64,000 nucleotides of DNA from contig CACVBU010000538.1 of the NCBI GenBank assembly GCA_902728285.1, positions 585,141 to 649,140 on the forward strand, in the 5' to 3' direction. The notes below the pieces were generated by a model. That model ran no database searches. It saw nothing but the letters and a program-made list of their open reading frames with translations, and was not told the origin of the DNA. The translations under genes and the position numbers were made by a program. Origin of the DNA: Clytia hemisphaerica. Taxonomy: Eukaryota; Cnidaria; Hydrozoa; Leptothecata; Clytiidae. Position 1 is the stretch's first letter. Every line of letters begins with the position of its first letter. Positions 25,601 through 35,669 of this stretch are shown here, one piece after another.

Positions 25601-28600
25601 TCCCCAAATAAATTTTCTTGAGTAATTTTCATTTTTACTTAAATTAGAACATCAACACACGAGACAAGAATTTTCGTCACAAAGAAGAAAATGATTCACA
25701 AGCTTTACCCTTTTTATTTGGAATCATATTGTTTCTTGTTGTCGTCATTTTCGTCTCAATATATCTTGGTTGCAAAAAAAGGTAAGTATATTCTTATGTG
25801 TTTGACTCGTATCAGATCCCATGCCCGGCGTAACAACTGTAAAAATGGGAAGGCTGAAGACTCAAATGGGATAAAACTCACTAGGAATTTGAAAAAAAAT
25901 GTATTTTTCTAATGTTTTCTCAAAAGTGGGGAGGCGGAAGTCTCCCCAGTCTCCCCGCTTCCACTGGGTCTGGATCCTAGATCTTAATCCTTGAAATTTC
26001 ATACATAAATCGAATCTTTATGTATCTCTATTATGTAATTCAAAGTCCAAAGCACCTCTAGATCCAAAGTTATGGACGAATAGTGGAAAACACCGGGAAA
26101 ACTCCCTCTGATTATAGAGACCCCCCAGTGGACCTTTAATTCACGCAATCACGCAAAAGATTTTCCCAAATTCTTACATTCACGCAATGTTTTTTCGCAA
26201 TTCACGCAATTTTTGTTCACGCAAATTTTTCTAATTCACGCATTCATGCAATTTTTTTTTAATTTTCACGCATTCGCGCAAGTGAAAAAGCCCATTCGCG
26301 CATTCACGCAAATTTCTGGGGGGGGGGGCACAATAGGAAAACCAACTTAAAAATTGGGTTCAACCTTATGTAGCTTGTGAACAAAATACTTTTCTCCTTT
26401 CAATTATGATTTACAGGAAGGCAAAGCAACAAGCTTCAGGATCATTTCGTCGACGTTCATTGAGCAGAACCAGTAGTAATCGTTCATCAGTAACAAGATC
26501 TTCACTTAGAAGACAACCAACAGGAACAATCGTAAGTTGTTCACTGGTCACGCTGTAAATATCTCTGCTCTGATTTATTTATTTATGAGAGTACATGAGA
26601 GACACCTCTGATTAATGGACAATTTTATTTTCTCCGGCTCTTTCGTGGTCAAATCCTCATAAAAAAGTTCCCAAAAGGCGGATCCTCCAATTAGCGGCCA
26701 AAATCCTAATTTTTCCTCTCTGGTTAGTGGACATCGACGGTCAAACTGATCGAACAGAATTGTTGCATTTGAATAATCATTCTCATGTTCTTTCTTGTTC
26801 CAATGTCTCTAAAAAAGCACTGTGGATCAAAATTTCATATACTTGACCCCTTAATAGTACCTTATACCAAAATTAGAGCACAGAATTGAAAAGTTTCTAA
26901 AAGACGGACAATTCAAATTAGCGGACACGAACCCTTTTTCCCGATGGTGTCTACTAATTGGAGGTTCCACTGTAGCAGGGAATCAACAAATTTCATGCAT
27001 TTGAGCAGAAATGAACTGTTGTTCCCTCGAACAATTCATAAGCAAGGTTTTTGAGATGCAAAGACAAAACTATTAAAAATGCGTTTTTCAAAAGGAGACA
27101 TAGAGACCTAAATTCAAAGTTTGGTTAGATAGTTATACTGCCATGATTTAAAATTGGTATGTTTATATCTCAAGTTTTTTACATGGGAACAAGTTTGAAA
27201 GGCCTACACCATCATTCCCTTAAAGGCTTTGTTCTTAAATAAGAGTGATATCGTTTGCTTACTCAACAAATTTAACTTTTTCACATTGAATTGACACGGA
27301 TGCGGAGCAAGATTGATCATAGAGAAAGAAGAAAAGAAAACATTTGTTTGCTTATATCAGCACATAATAGAGAGACACCGTCCTGATATGAAACATGTGT
27401 CTGATATGAAACGGAAACGCACTTGTGTAAAATAAAACCTTTAAATTTCATATTTAGACAAGCGTCCCAGAAGCTTATGAGACGATTAACAGTTATAATG
27501 GAAGTGCTCCTTCTTCTTCCCCAGTAAGTTGAACTTTTGAAGGGTGGTATTCGAATTTCGATACCACAAGCCCCAGTAGCGTGGTGGCTTGGCAAACACT
27601 GGGGAGACAAAATAGGAATTTGCAATATGACGTCCCTTTACTAGGGAGAATTGTGCAAAAATAACGCGAGCGAGGCCAGTGCAAAAATTCTTCAACATTT
27701 CTCTGTGTTTTAGGGTTAAAAAAGGCCATTTGCGAGGAAAAAAGGGGAAATAGGATGCTTAAATCAGTGTTTTGAAGAGCCTTTTTACACCCCTTCCTTT
27801 TCGGCGCCCCCTCAAAACCGCCGCAGGGGGGCACTGTCACCACGCTATTGCCAATAAGGTTGAATGACCTTGAATTATTGTATTTTTGAATTCATCATTA
27901 CACGACACACCCCTGTGTCACAGACCCTATCGGAACCCAGCCCCGCTTAGAAATTTGACTAAAACTCTCGTTCCCAGTGGGAAAAGTAACCTACAATTTC
28001 AGCCCACTGGGAAACTCTCATTCGAAATTCAATGTACAAAATTGCGCTCTAAAACCATTTCCACTTGATTTTTCGACCTAGGAACAGAAGAAATTTTATC
28101 TCCATTGGGATCTAGATAGAGAATTTTATCCCTGTAGTAAATGTTATCACCAGGGCTGTGAGAGAGGGGTGTCATGACTTATACTTTGACGTGCGCATTT
28201 GACCTTTGTAAATTTTAATCCGATCTGACTTTTAGTCCGATAAAAATTTCTTCTGTCCGTGGTTATATTGCCAAATATAAAAATTTTTCGTTACCTTTTA
28301 CTCCTTACAAGTGAAACATATTTCAAACGGATCCATTTTTCCTAGAGAGTTCACTGTATTCTATCTTGATCATTGAGTTGAAAGCTCAAAGTGCTAGAGT
28401 GGAATCTTATTCAACCTTTCTCAAACACGAAAAAAGTGAAGCCTTTGAGATTTGCGCCGCACTTTGAATGACAAATTGATTCTTAGGGTAAATTATAATT
28501 TCAACACGGGCTCTGTGTGGTAACCATGCGGGTCACGTGCTTTGGATGGAGAAGGTGGCTTCTTTTCCAATCCAATTCTAGTTTCATCTCTAGCCTTTTC

Positions 28601-29979
28601 GGAGTATTTAACTCAATAGGCCATTTTAGTGCAACAACTGCCTCGTTTTGAAACCATTACCAAGGTGATTAAAATATTTGGGTTTTTAAGTGTTACTTTC
28701 ATAATTAGTGTAAACTCCTTTTAAGAACTCCTCTTGGATTCGATTACCATAGCAATATGGTTGTGCGTGACGTAATTTATGTCTTTATAGAGACGTGTAG
28801 AAGAACACGAATATCTTGAACCAATCAATCCTCCTCCTTTATCGATGACGTCATCTCACAGTGACATAAATTATCAGCATTATGATTCGGTAAGTTTGAT
28901 TGTAGTCGAAATTAACCTGGAAGCACTGACCTTTATTCACCGACCCTGGAAATCTCAATCTCGGCCAAGTAAAATCTTTGATCGGAGTTTTTTTGAAAAT
29001 GGTACCCTAATCCTAATGGTAGCACCACTCAATAGCGGTGTAAATGAATCGAATGCGCTAGATATACTTTTTCTCGTAATACTTTTGATGATGTAGCGCC
29101 ATTAAACGTTAACTTTTAACATTGCAATGTTTTCATTGCGGGTTCCACTAAAAAAAACACTGGTCAAAGATGGTGGATATATAGCTTTCTCCCGGGAGGG
29201 AATACTTAGGCAAAATGGGCACTAAAGCTAACAACAATCTTTCTAAGGGTCGGTTTTTCACAAACTTGAGTCAAAGAAGAGTGAAAATTCAACAGAGTAA
29301 TATTTTTCGAAGTTTTCGTGAAATAGTCACCTTCTTAGCAATTTTGTTTTTCTAAGGGTCACCTTTTCAGCAAAAATCATCTCCAAGGCTAAAGGTTCGG
29401 ACGTCCTGCATGCACATACCCAGCATATCCCTAAAGCCCCTGGGAAGCTTTATTCATAATCAATGACGAAGAGCATGCCTCGTCACTGTTTTTTGACCAA
29501 CTTGGTGGCATTATTTGACACAATTCACAAAGAGTCTGCTCTACTTTACCTTTTCATTTTATCTTATAAATCGTCCAGAGTCATTTTTGTCTTTGCGTTT
29601 CATTATTAAAAAGCCCGATATCTACAAAAAAATCGAAATTTATTGCCGGTAGTAATCTGAATCGCAGACCTCTACAAAACCACAGGTAGTATAAGGAGCA
29701 CGAATCCGATAGTGGATACCAGCAGCTTATTGCCTTAGCAGCCTTTTAACTCCAATAAAAAAGATAGATGTACTCTGGTGGAGTGCCTATAGTATTAAGT
29801 ATTTATCTATCTTTGTAGTAGCCACTTCTCTCCGTTTCTTTCAGCTTCAAAACGGCAACCAGCCATCAACATCTGACTATGAGATGCTGCATCCTCCGAA
29901 ATATGAATATCCATCTGTTAACAATAATCAGTTACCTCCACAAGGTTATGAGATCATGCTGCCTGCAGGAGAAGACTGA
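13622..29979 (+). CDS. Uncharacterised type I single-pass receptor-like protein, nine coding exons, 459 aa
   Basis: Exons: 13622-13958, 14970-15277, 17841-17979, 23111-23157, 25648-25781, 26417-26531, 27458-27523, 28791-28889, 29845-29979. All introns are GT-AG and phases agree (1,0,1,0,2,0,0,0); the sum is 1380 nt. An in-frame TGA 27 bases upstream makes 13622 the first ATG. Residues 1-25 form a signal peptide (core LLKFLLFLGCLAKVASG). The ectodomain (26-296) has about 19 cysteines and NxS/T sites (NFT, NCT, NKT, NDT, NST) but no domain I recognise. Residues 297-319 are a transmembrane helix (LPFLFGIILFLVVVIFVSIY). The 140-residue tail starts basic and Ser/Arg-rich (323-360), then has nine tyrosines: Y367ETI, Y373, Y390LEP, Y410, Y413DSL, Y427EML, Y435, Y437 and Y450EIM. 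Y413DSL-x10-Y427EML fits the loose ITAM spacing, SDYEML fits an ITIM, and YEIM fits the PI3K YxxM site. Signalling role inferred; ligand unknown. Confidence 0.88.
14200..14297. mobile_element. 98-bp palindromic MITE (CCCAGCTGGCACACAACGTT family), copy 1
   Basis: Ends CCCAGCTGGCACACAACGTT and the exact reverse complement, interior built from repeated AACGTT/GACGTT units. Lies in intron 1 of the receptor-like gene. Confidence 0.85.
14665..14776. repeat. Hairpin-forming inverted repeat
   Basis: ACCTACCTTATCGGCCC at the left pairs with GGGCCCAAAAGGTAG at the right, with internal GCGCCGG/CCGGCG pairing. Short MITE-like palindrome in intron 1. Confidence 0.6.
15817..16008. mobile_element. MITE with CAGTAGCGTGG ends, copy 1
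   Basis: The left end CCAGTAGCGTGGCTGCC and right end CCACCACGCTATTG are inverted. A long G run sits just inside. Same family as 27573-27848. In intron 2. Confidence 0.6.
16267..16542. mobile_element. MITE of the CTTCTCACAGACCC family, copy 1
   Basis: Inverted ends CCCCTTCTCACAGAC and GGGTCTGTGAGAAGGGG, body with CAGTGGGGA iterations. Further copies lie at 25.2, 38.9, 39.7, 42.9, 44.4 and 49.7 kb. In intron 2 of the receptor-like gene. Confidence 0.75.
16989..17660. mobile_element. 672-bp inverted-repeat element in intron 2
   Basis: CATGAACATATAAACGACTG on the left is mirrored by CAGTCGTTTATTTGTTCATG on the right. CGTTGCCGCC and GGCGGCAACG form a second inner pair. No coding capacity. Confidence 0.7.
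18064..18161. mobile_element. 98-bp palindromic MITE, copy 2
   Basis: Same ends as the copy at 14200, intact, in intron 3. Confidence 0.85.
18460..18662. repeat. GACCTTGACGGCYGACGGGGACGTG repeat
   Basis: Shares the block TTGACCTTGACGGC and GACGGGGACGTG with 61135-61170. A reverse-complement remnant (GCACGTCCCCGTACC) and a C12 run lie at the right end, so it looks like a MITE. Confidence 0.45.
18730..19621. mobile_element. 892-bp element with ACTACACG-poly(T) inverted ends
   Basis: The left end is AACTACACGTTTTTTTTTTA and the right end AAAAAAAAGCGTGTAGTTG. The interior repeats ATGTTCTTA-type words many times. Intron 3. Confidence 0.6.
19634..19731. mobile_element. 98-bp palindromic MITE, copy 3
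   Basis: Slightly diverged (right end GCCAGCAGGG), intron 3, placed 13 bp after the preceding element. Confidence 0.8.
20543..20614 (+). pseudogene. Degenerate tRNA-Leu-like sequence
   Basis: Starts TGGCAGA and ends TCCTTCCA with partial acceptor pairing. It has a GGTGCGCTA D-arm-like segment, an anticodon-like GTCTTAAAC loop (UAA) and a B-box-like GGGTCAAATCCCC lacking one base of the consensus. Mismatches make it unlikely to be functional. Confidence 0.3.
21449..22130. mobile_element. 682-bp foldback element, nearly entirely palindromic
   Basis: TAAAGTCTATTCACGATAAG at the left is matched by CTTATCGTGAATAGACTTTA at the right. Pairing continues through most of both ~340-bp halves, including blocks around 21520/22050, 21610/21970 and 21690/21890. 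No coding capacity. A half copy lies at 10650. In intron 3. Confidence 0.85.
22721..23085 (+). mobile_element. tRNA-derived SINE, copy 2
   Basis: The plus strand starts GCCGTAGTAGTGTAGTGGTT (A box) with GGGTTCGATTTCC (B box) about 50 bp later, then the TTCACTTGGCAAGTGAAT body. It is the only copy here with a near-canonical B box. It lies in sense orientation in intron 3, ending just before exon 4. Confidence 0.8.
23280..23425. repeat. Iterated CAATTACCCC / GGACAATTGCC repeat
   Basis: Variants of GACAATTACCCC recur several times, then invert (GGCAATTGTCACGGGGGT), giving a small palindromic element in intron 4. Confidence 0.5.
23628..24955. repeat. ~156-bp tandem array in intron 4
   Basis: Unit landmarks are CCCAGATATTCACCCAAGGA, AAATCGAACAATTTTTGAAG, GCCTCGTTTTGGCGAAAA and CCCAGGCCCCAAAAA. 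GGCCC marker positions fall near 23771, 24027, 24183, 24340, 24495, 24651 and 24810, so the period is about 156 except for one 256-bp interval at the left, where a larger block is duplicated (23629-23884 and 23885-24140). Open frames occur on both strands through it but follow the repeat, not a gene. Confidence 0.9.
24953..24986. repeat. (AC)n microsatellite
   Basis: ACACACACACAGACAGACACACACACAC run directly abutting the right end of the 156-bp array. Confidence 0.9.
25232..25522. mobile_element. CTTCTCACAGACCC-family MITE, copy 2
   Basis: Ends ACACCTCTTCTCACAGGCCC and GGGTCTGTGAGAAGGGGGT. It lies about 125 bp before the transmembrane exon of the receptor-like gene. Confidence 0.75.
26133..26318. 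repeat. TTCACGCAA-rich simple repeat
   Basis: The word TTCACGCAA or CATTCACGCA recurs about ten times with T-rich spacers, ending in a G10 run. In intron 5. Confidence 0.7.
27573..27848. mobile_element. MITE with CAGTAGCGTGG ends, copy 2
   Basis: CCAGTAGCGTGGTGGC at the left mirrors GTCACCACGCTATTGCC at the right. In intron 7. Confidence 0.7.
27907..28172. mobile_element. CTGTGTCACAGACCC-family MITE
   Basis: The left end ACACCCCTGTGTCACAGACC and right end GGGCTGTGAGAGAGGGGTGT are inverted, with a CCCAGTGGGAAA-rich body. In intron 7. Confidence 0.7.
29186..29460. repeat. TTTCTAAGGGTC / GGCAAAATGGGCA dispersed repeat
   Basis: Shares CCCGGGAGGGAATACTTAGG-like, CTAAGGGTCGGTTTTTCA and GCACATACCC segments with 41450-41575 and, at its left end, with 43840 and 49155. 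In intron 8. Confidence 0.5.
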
Positions 29980-31174
29980 AATAAATGTATGCATAACATT
30001 AGAGAGATAATCATATCTTATTTAGAAAAGCTTTACACAAATGTGGAACAGTCTTCCAAGCAAGAAACCACCATCAATATTGTCCATCACATCGCTATTT
30101 GGATTTTATATGGAAGTTCTTTCGAAGTTTTGTAGTGAAATGTTGGGAAGCAAATATGGTTTTAAAGCCTTGCCTTGGACAGCTACTGGTAAAAATAATC
30201 ACTCTTAATTTTGACGGCATGGATAGGCCTACTGTAACTTACTGTAATTCATGATATGCGTAAGTCATAATGCCGTCATTTTTCTAACGGAAGCACCCTA
30301 AAACAAATCCCGGCTTTTTTTACAGTGAAAAGCACAGGCCGAAATCATATATCGACGCTGTGCTGACGAATCGAGATTCTATTCAGTGCGCAATCAGCGC
30401 AGAGAAAAGTAACCATGACGACAATCCAAGATCTTGGATTAAGTTCAAAGTTGATATTTCTTTTCGCCGTTGAAAACACAACTCAGAAGTGTCATCAACG
30501 CTTTTTAAAAAGAGTCAGGGATAGAGAATCATAACATAAAGATTAATCTATTATTTCGATTTCATTGAAGACATTTTATTTGAAAACTCAACCTCTGATA
30601 CTCAGAGTAGGCTTTTTTGGTTGTTCTTTTAGAAAAATTACTTACGCATATCAAGAATTTCGATAACGAAGAATCTTTAGATCAAGATATTAAAACAAAA
30701 GATCAAGAATAGATATTTCTTATGACATACAAAAAAGATACAAAATGTTTTTTCAACATCTAGTAGTTAATTGGCATTGGACGACATATTTGATTATGGA
30801 AAACTTTATTAAATAATTGGTTTTAAAGAGTTTTGAGTATTTTTCACCACAATAATTTTTATTTCTGTAAATATCAATTTGTTGAGAGTCTAGGATATCC
30901 GTATTTGCGGGTAATACCACAAGAAATAAGGAAAACACGAAATGACGTATAAATCACCGCCATTGTGGAATATGAAAAAGACATTTTTATAAAAATAACT
31001 CTGATAAGATTACCAAGGTGAGATTTTAGAGTTAGACTAATATGCCTATTGTTTAAAGCAACGCAAAAATAAGAATAATGCTCAACCTTAGCCAAAGTAC
31101 ACTTTTCTCATAAAAAAGTGTGTACTGAAATACGGGATATCCTTGATCAGTCTATGTAAATTTATTAAATTCAA
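29980..31174 (+). other. 3' flank of the receptor-like gene
   Basis: AATAAA overlaps the end of the coding region (29980-29985), which is too close to act alone; ATTAAA at about 30689 is another possible polyadenylation signal. 30325-30610 matches the dispersed repeat at 12440. No other gene seen. Confidence 0.35.
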
Positions 31175-31637
31175 AAAGGGATAATCAGATGGTTTGAGTT
31201 TTTTTGCCTGAAGAAACCCTCTGTGGTTTTGAGTAAGACCTCCAAGTATGTTTGGGTAACTATCTTCCAAAGTCGACAATTTGAAATTTCTGACAATGGA
31301 TTCTCACGTACGGTTCTTTGTTGAAATTCTATTGTTACTAAAATTCAAAAACTTGTAATTTAAATATCTCGACTTTGAAAAATATTTAAGTGAATTTTCG
31401 CCATGTTAAGTTGTGAATGTAAAATATATTTGAAAAATTGAATAAAAAGCTTTTCGGCTTACGCCATCATCAGTTATCATAACTGATGATGGCGTAAGCC
31501 GAAAAGCTTTTTATTCAATTTTTCAAATATATTTTACATTCACGAAAAATATTTAGGTAAAAATATTTTGAGATTTTACTCAGGGCAATAGAAAGATTAC
31601 ACATGCCAAATATCTCAAACCATCTGATTATCCCTTT
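31175..31637. mobile_element. Inverted-repeat element carrying a long palindrome
   Basis: AAAGGGATAATCAGATGGTT on the left mirrors AACCATCTGATTATCCCTTT on the right. The right half contains the 131-bp palindrome listed separately. Confidence 0.7.
31413..31543. repeat. 131-bp near-perfect palindrome with a 1-nt centre
   Basis: Both 65-bp arms match; the left arm runs from GTGAATGTAAAATATATTTG to CATCATCAGTTAT. The centre is a single C at 31478. GAAAAATATTTARGT occurs as a direct repeat on either side (about 31377 and 31545). Confidence 0.9.
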
Positions 31638-34174
31638 AAGCATTCGTTATGTACATTATTTATTCAAGATTAATTTGAAAAAAATATCTTAAGATATTAT
31701 GAAGATAAGCTAAAAATAATCTAACTAATAAAAATTTTCAAAAGTTTCTGATATTAAGACTTCTATATTTCCATGCTTTTTAAGACACTCAATGTTCGTG
31801 GACCTATGTGACCCTTAAACTCTGAATATGCACAGTTAAGTGCCATACAAATATTTTGTATGTGAAATTTCGGGGTATGTTTGCCCAGAAAACAGCAATT
31901 TAAAAAAAATAATATTCAAAGTTAGGACAACTTTATGCCAAAATTAAGAATTCTACACCCAAATAAAAATTCAGAACTAAAAAATTTTAACTAAAATAAA
32001 ATTAAAATATAACTAAGAAATAAACACAAAATTCTTTCATTAGATTAAAATAATTTCAGTTTTACAAATCTAAAAATGAGTACACTCTTTTCTTTATAAG
32101 AACGACTAAAATTTTAGTTGAGTCTCACCTGTTCTTATCGTTTGGCATATTGATCCTCGAAAACAGTAGACCGAATTTCCAGTTAACATAATCGCTTGCC
32201 TATAATCGTTTTTATACAAAAAAGAGTGTATCGATAAAATAACTCTATCCTACGATTTAAATTGTTCTGTATCGGATAAAGGAAAAATCCTTTTTTTCAA
32301 CTTCATTAATTTTTCTTCACAACCAAAATTAAACTTTTTATTGAATGCGATAAATCCGATTGAAGATCGCCGTGTTTGCCATTGCACTTAATAATAATAC
32401 CTCTCACCAGGGAAGTTGTTCATTTGCATGATGATAGCATATTGATTTTGGTAAACTTGCTTTTAGTGGACTCTGAAGAAAAGAAGATGACACCATGAAA
32501 AGTTATAGTCAGTCGAAGAAATATTTTGGCATTTGCCAGTGGTTACAACTTACGACACTTTGAGCTATATATTTCTATATTTTATATTTTATTTTTGGAT
32601 CATCCCCAAAAACTAACAAAACTATACTAATTGTAGTTACTCAGAGCAGTTTAAAGGAAAAGTGTTTAGTATATTCCTCAACTAAGACCAGAGATTTGGA
32701 AAAAGAGGATAAGAAATGCGCTATTCATCTATTTGAAGCGAGGCTGTAGAATCTTTTGTTTCTATTGAAATGTCTGCGGCTGATCGATTGTTTTCATTCT
32801 GAACCAATCAGAGCGCTTGATTCGTTATGCGCACAAGACTAGAAGTACAAACAAAAAATGGCAGCCGTGATTGATATCGAAAGTGAAATAATTTTTTTTT
32901 TAAATCGCGGATTTTGATATTTTTTATAAGCACTTTTCACTTTGAACGCAGTGTTTCTCAAGCCTTCGTCGTTGTGCCTGAAGGGGAGAATTTCCCAGCT
33001 TTGACCAAAATATTTACCTTATAAAATGATCGAATCAATTTGATCAATTTATACATACTGTAGCTAAAAGAATTGAAATTCACATTATAAAACGAAAAAT
33101 GATAAGCTTGTAAAACTAGGATAATTTTTGGTTATTTCTTGAACTAGAGTTTCTAAGAAACAATATCATGGAGGCCTCTTCAGCCGGGTAGTGATGTTGG
33201 GTATTAGAACAGATTGGAAACATGACAAAAATAGAGCTCAAAAGAAAGAAAGAAAAAAGAAGCGATGATAATTCATGATATCAATGCTAGAAGATCACAA
33301 ATATCATGAAATCTTTCTTTTAAGAGCTTTAGATGAACTCGAAACAATAAAGCATAAAATAATCCAAAAACATTATTGAAAAAAATACAATAGTTATACA
33401 AAACAGCTCCATCTAGGGTTTTTCCCTCGATATAATGAAATATCTATCTAGCAAATAAAACAGTATAATAAAAGTGCATAAGAATTAAAAATTAAAAATA
33501 TCCTTCTCTTAGTAGAAAACATTTATGCAACTCTTTTAATTTGTAAATGCTGCTAAAAAATGGTTTGAAATTTTTCTAAAAAAGATTAATTGGGTTTTTT
33601 TATGATTCACCTTCATTTATAACACCTGGGAAAATAAAGATGTATTGCATGAAAAAAATCAATATCACTCATGACTTTCCATTGAAATAAAATTGAGAAG
33701 ACTATAAAAAAAGACTAAAACCTTCCAACTGATTTTAAATTAGTACATTGATTCAGATTGTATAACTTGAAAGCTAGACTAGAAAATTATATCATTGCTC
33801 CATAGAGGACTAAATTCAACAGATGTGTAACTCATTGCTAAAAAATTAAATACATTTACATTTGGAAAAAATATTGGAAAAATAATATCAGCCTGTGCTC
33901 AGAAAAACTTGTTACATAACAACAAGTGAAAATATGTGTTCAAGTAGAATTGTAGAATTTAAATAGAAGCACTTTTGGGGTCTCCTAGTTTGTTTACATT
34001 TGGTAATTTTGGCCCACATGTTTCCTGGCTCTGATGACTTGTTTGGACCATCTTTCCAGGCAGCCAGAGACAACCTGGATACAAAACAAACATCCAAATA
34101 AATACAGATTTGATAAAAATTCTCCAGACTGATCAAATTTACATAATACGTATATGGAAATCCACTTTTTGCAG
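31638..34174. other. Gene-poor AT-rich stretch
   Basis: I see no coding region with support. A CCAAT-box-like ACCAATCAGA at about 32814 precedes an ATG at 32859 (AAAAAATGGCAGCC context, MAAVIDIESE), which closes after about 20 codons unless spliced. Reported as a finding, not called as a gene. Confidence 0.4.
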
Positions 34175-34276
34175 AGAACATTTTCCAAGTATATGTCCAA
34201 TTTCAAAGGATATGTAGGCGGTGCTCAACCAGGTTCAACTGTTCATATCCACGGTTGTCCAGAAAACATTTACAAA
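34175..34276 (+). other. Possible exon fragment with galectin-like wording
   Basis: After a TTTTTGCAG acceptor-like sequence, one frame reads FKGYVGGAQPGSTVHIHGCP, reminiscent of the first strands of a galectin domain (GG..PG..V.I.G). No clear donor, neighbouring exon or downstream galectin motif was found. It could be chance. Confidence 0.2.
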
Positions 34277-35411
34277 ATATTAACATCCTCTGCATATATT
34301 TATTATTCCATTCTGTTTTGGTCAAAATGCAAAAATGTTGAGTCATCCTGAGTCAATCTTTACTTCATTGCACCAGTGCTTGGATGGCCAATAGCCCATA
34401 CTTAACTTTCTGTGGAATGGTTTTTCTGGGTAGCGTTGTTATAAACAATAGGTATTTCATAGAGAAAATGACGATAACTAGCCCTGAAAATATATAAAAT
34501 GAAAATCTACTGTAAAACTAGGGCTTTTTTGTTTTCGTATAAGCAATAATCTGCATGAATTAATTACCCTAACACAGACTGTAAAGTTCACCGATGAAAT
34601 TATGTCTTGGCTGCAAAATTGTCCAAGCCTTGTGAGTCAATCCACTGACCGGTCAAAATCATGGCCCATCAATAGTCAGACTTTATAAATATCACATGTC
34701 GAGGTTATTTGAACTTTACAATGTTTTTGTTAGCCGAAACTTGAAATTTCCAACCCAAAAGTCAATGGTTTCCCTAGATAAAGCTAAAAGTACCACAGAG
34801 GAAATCAAGTATACTTACTGAATCTCAAGTCCATTACCATGGAGGAAGTTTTTCTAAGATTACACTATTTTTTTCCTCTAAAAGTTGAAAAAAACAACAA
34901 AATTATCAATCGATTTTGCCCATCTTAAATCAAAATGCCAAGAAGTTTTAGAGAGTGCCCAGGAAAACTAAGGCATAGGTGGTCACAATCAACCTTCCTA
35001 CTACCCATAAAAATTATGTCTGCAACACAAAAAATTCATTCATCAGAGCAATACAAGCCAGAAAGAAATTGGTCCCAAATTTTCAAAATTTCAAGCATGC
35101 CTCATGTCCGCCATCTTTACTCCCAGAATATAGAATGATTTTCCTCGATTTTCTCAGGGGAAACCCCCAGAAGATCAAAGATTCACTCCCCAGTCTCTTT
35201 TTCACAAAGAACTCACTGGAAAGCTTTATTCAAGGACTTTTTTCTTGAACATTGGTTAACCTGTACGTAACGCCATTTTGTTTCGGCCTTCCTTCTTGCT
35301 CAACTATTCTACAGCCTTGCTTCTTCAAAGGGTGCCGAATTCAAAGGGAAAGAATAGGAAAACAGCGAGCGGCAGCGGCGTTTCTTATCCTCTTTTCCCA
35401 AATCTCTGCTA
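34277..35411. other. Unannotated stretch
   Basis: No supported gene. Two minus-strand ATGGCG contexts (AAGATGGCGGACATG near 35110 and AAAATGGCGTTACG near 35274) resemble YY1-type initiator sequences, but no coding continuation is visible. Confidence 0.35.
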
Positions 35412-35669
35412 AGACCATGTTCACACGTTACTCGCTCCGGTATAATTTTACGAATCGAGTGTATGTTCATATTGGTTTCGGAACGTTTCGGAGCAAGAAA
35501 ACGGAGCAGTTCCGTTCCGATGAACAAAGCGAAACCTTTTCAATCTGTTTTGCTTTGTAACGTTTTCTTTTCTGACGTTTCGAATTTTGACGTTCACACT
35601 TGTTTCGGAACCGTTTTGTTTCGGAACGATACGGAACGATACGGAACCGTAACGTCTGAACATGGTCTA
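35412..35669. mobile_element. MITE of the TTAGACCATGTTCA family
   Basis: The left end CTAAGACCATGTTCACACGT and right end ACGTCTGAACATGGTCTAA are inverted. The interior repeats CGTTTCGGAAC and ACGGAACGAT words. Related to 10071-10574. Open frames on both strands here are by-products. Confidence 0.8.
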
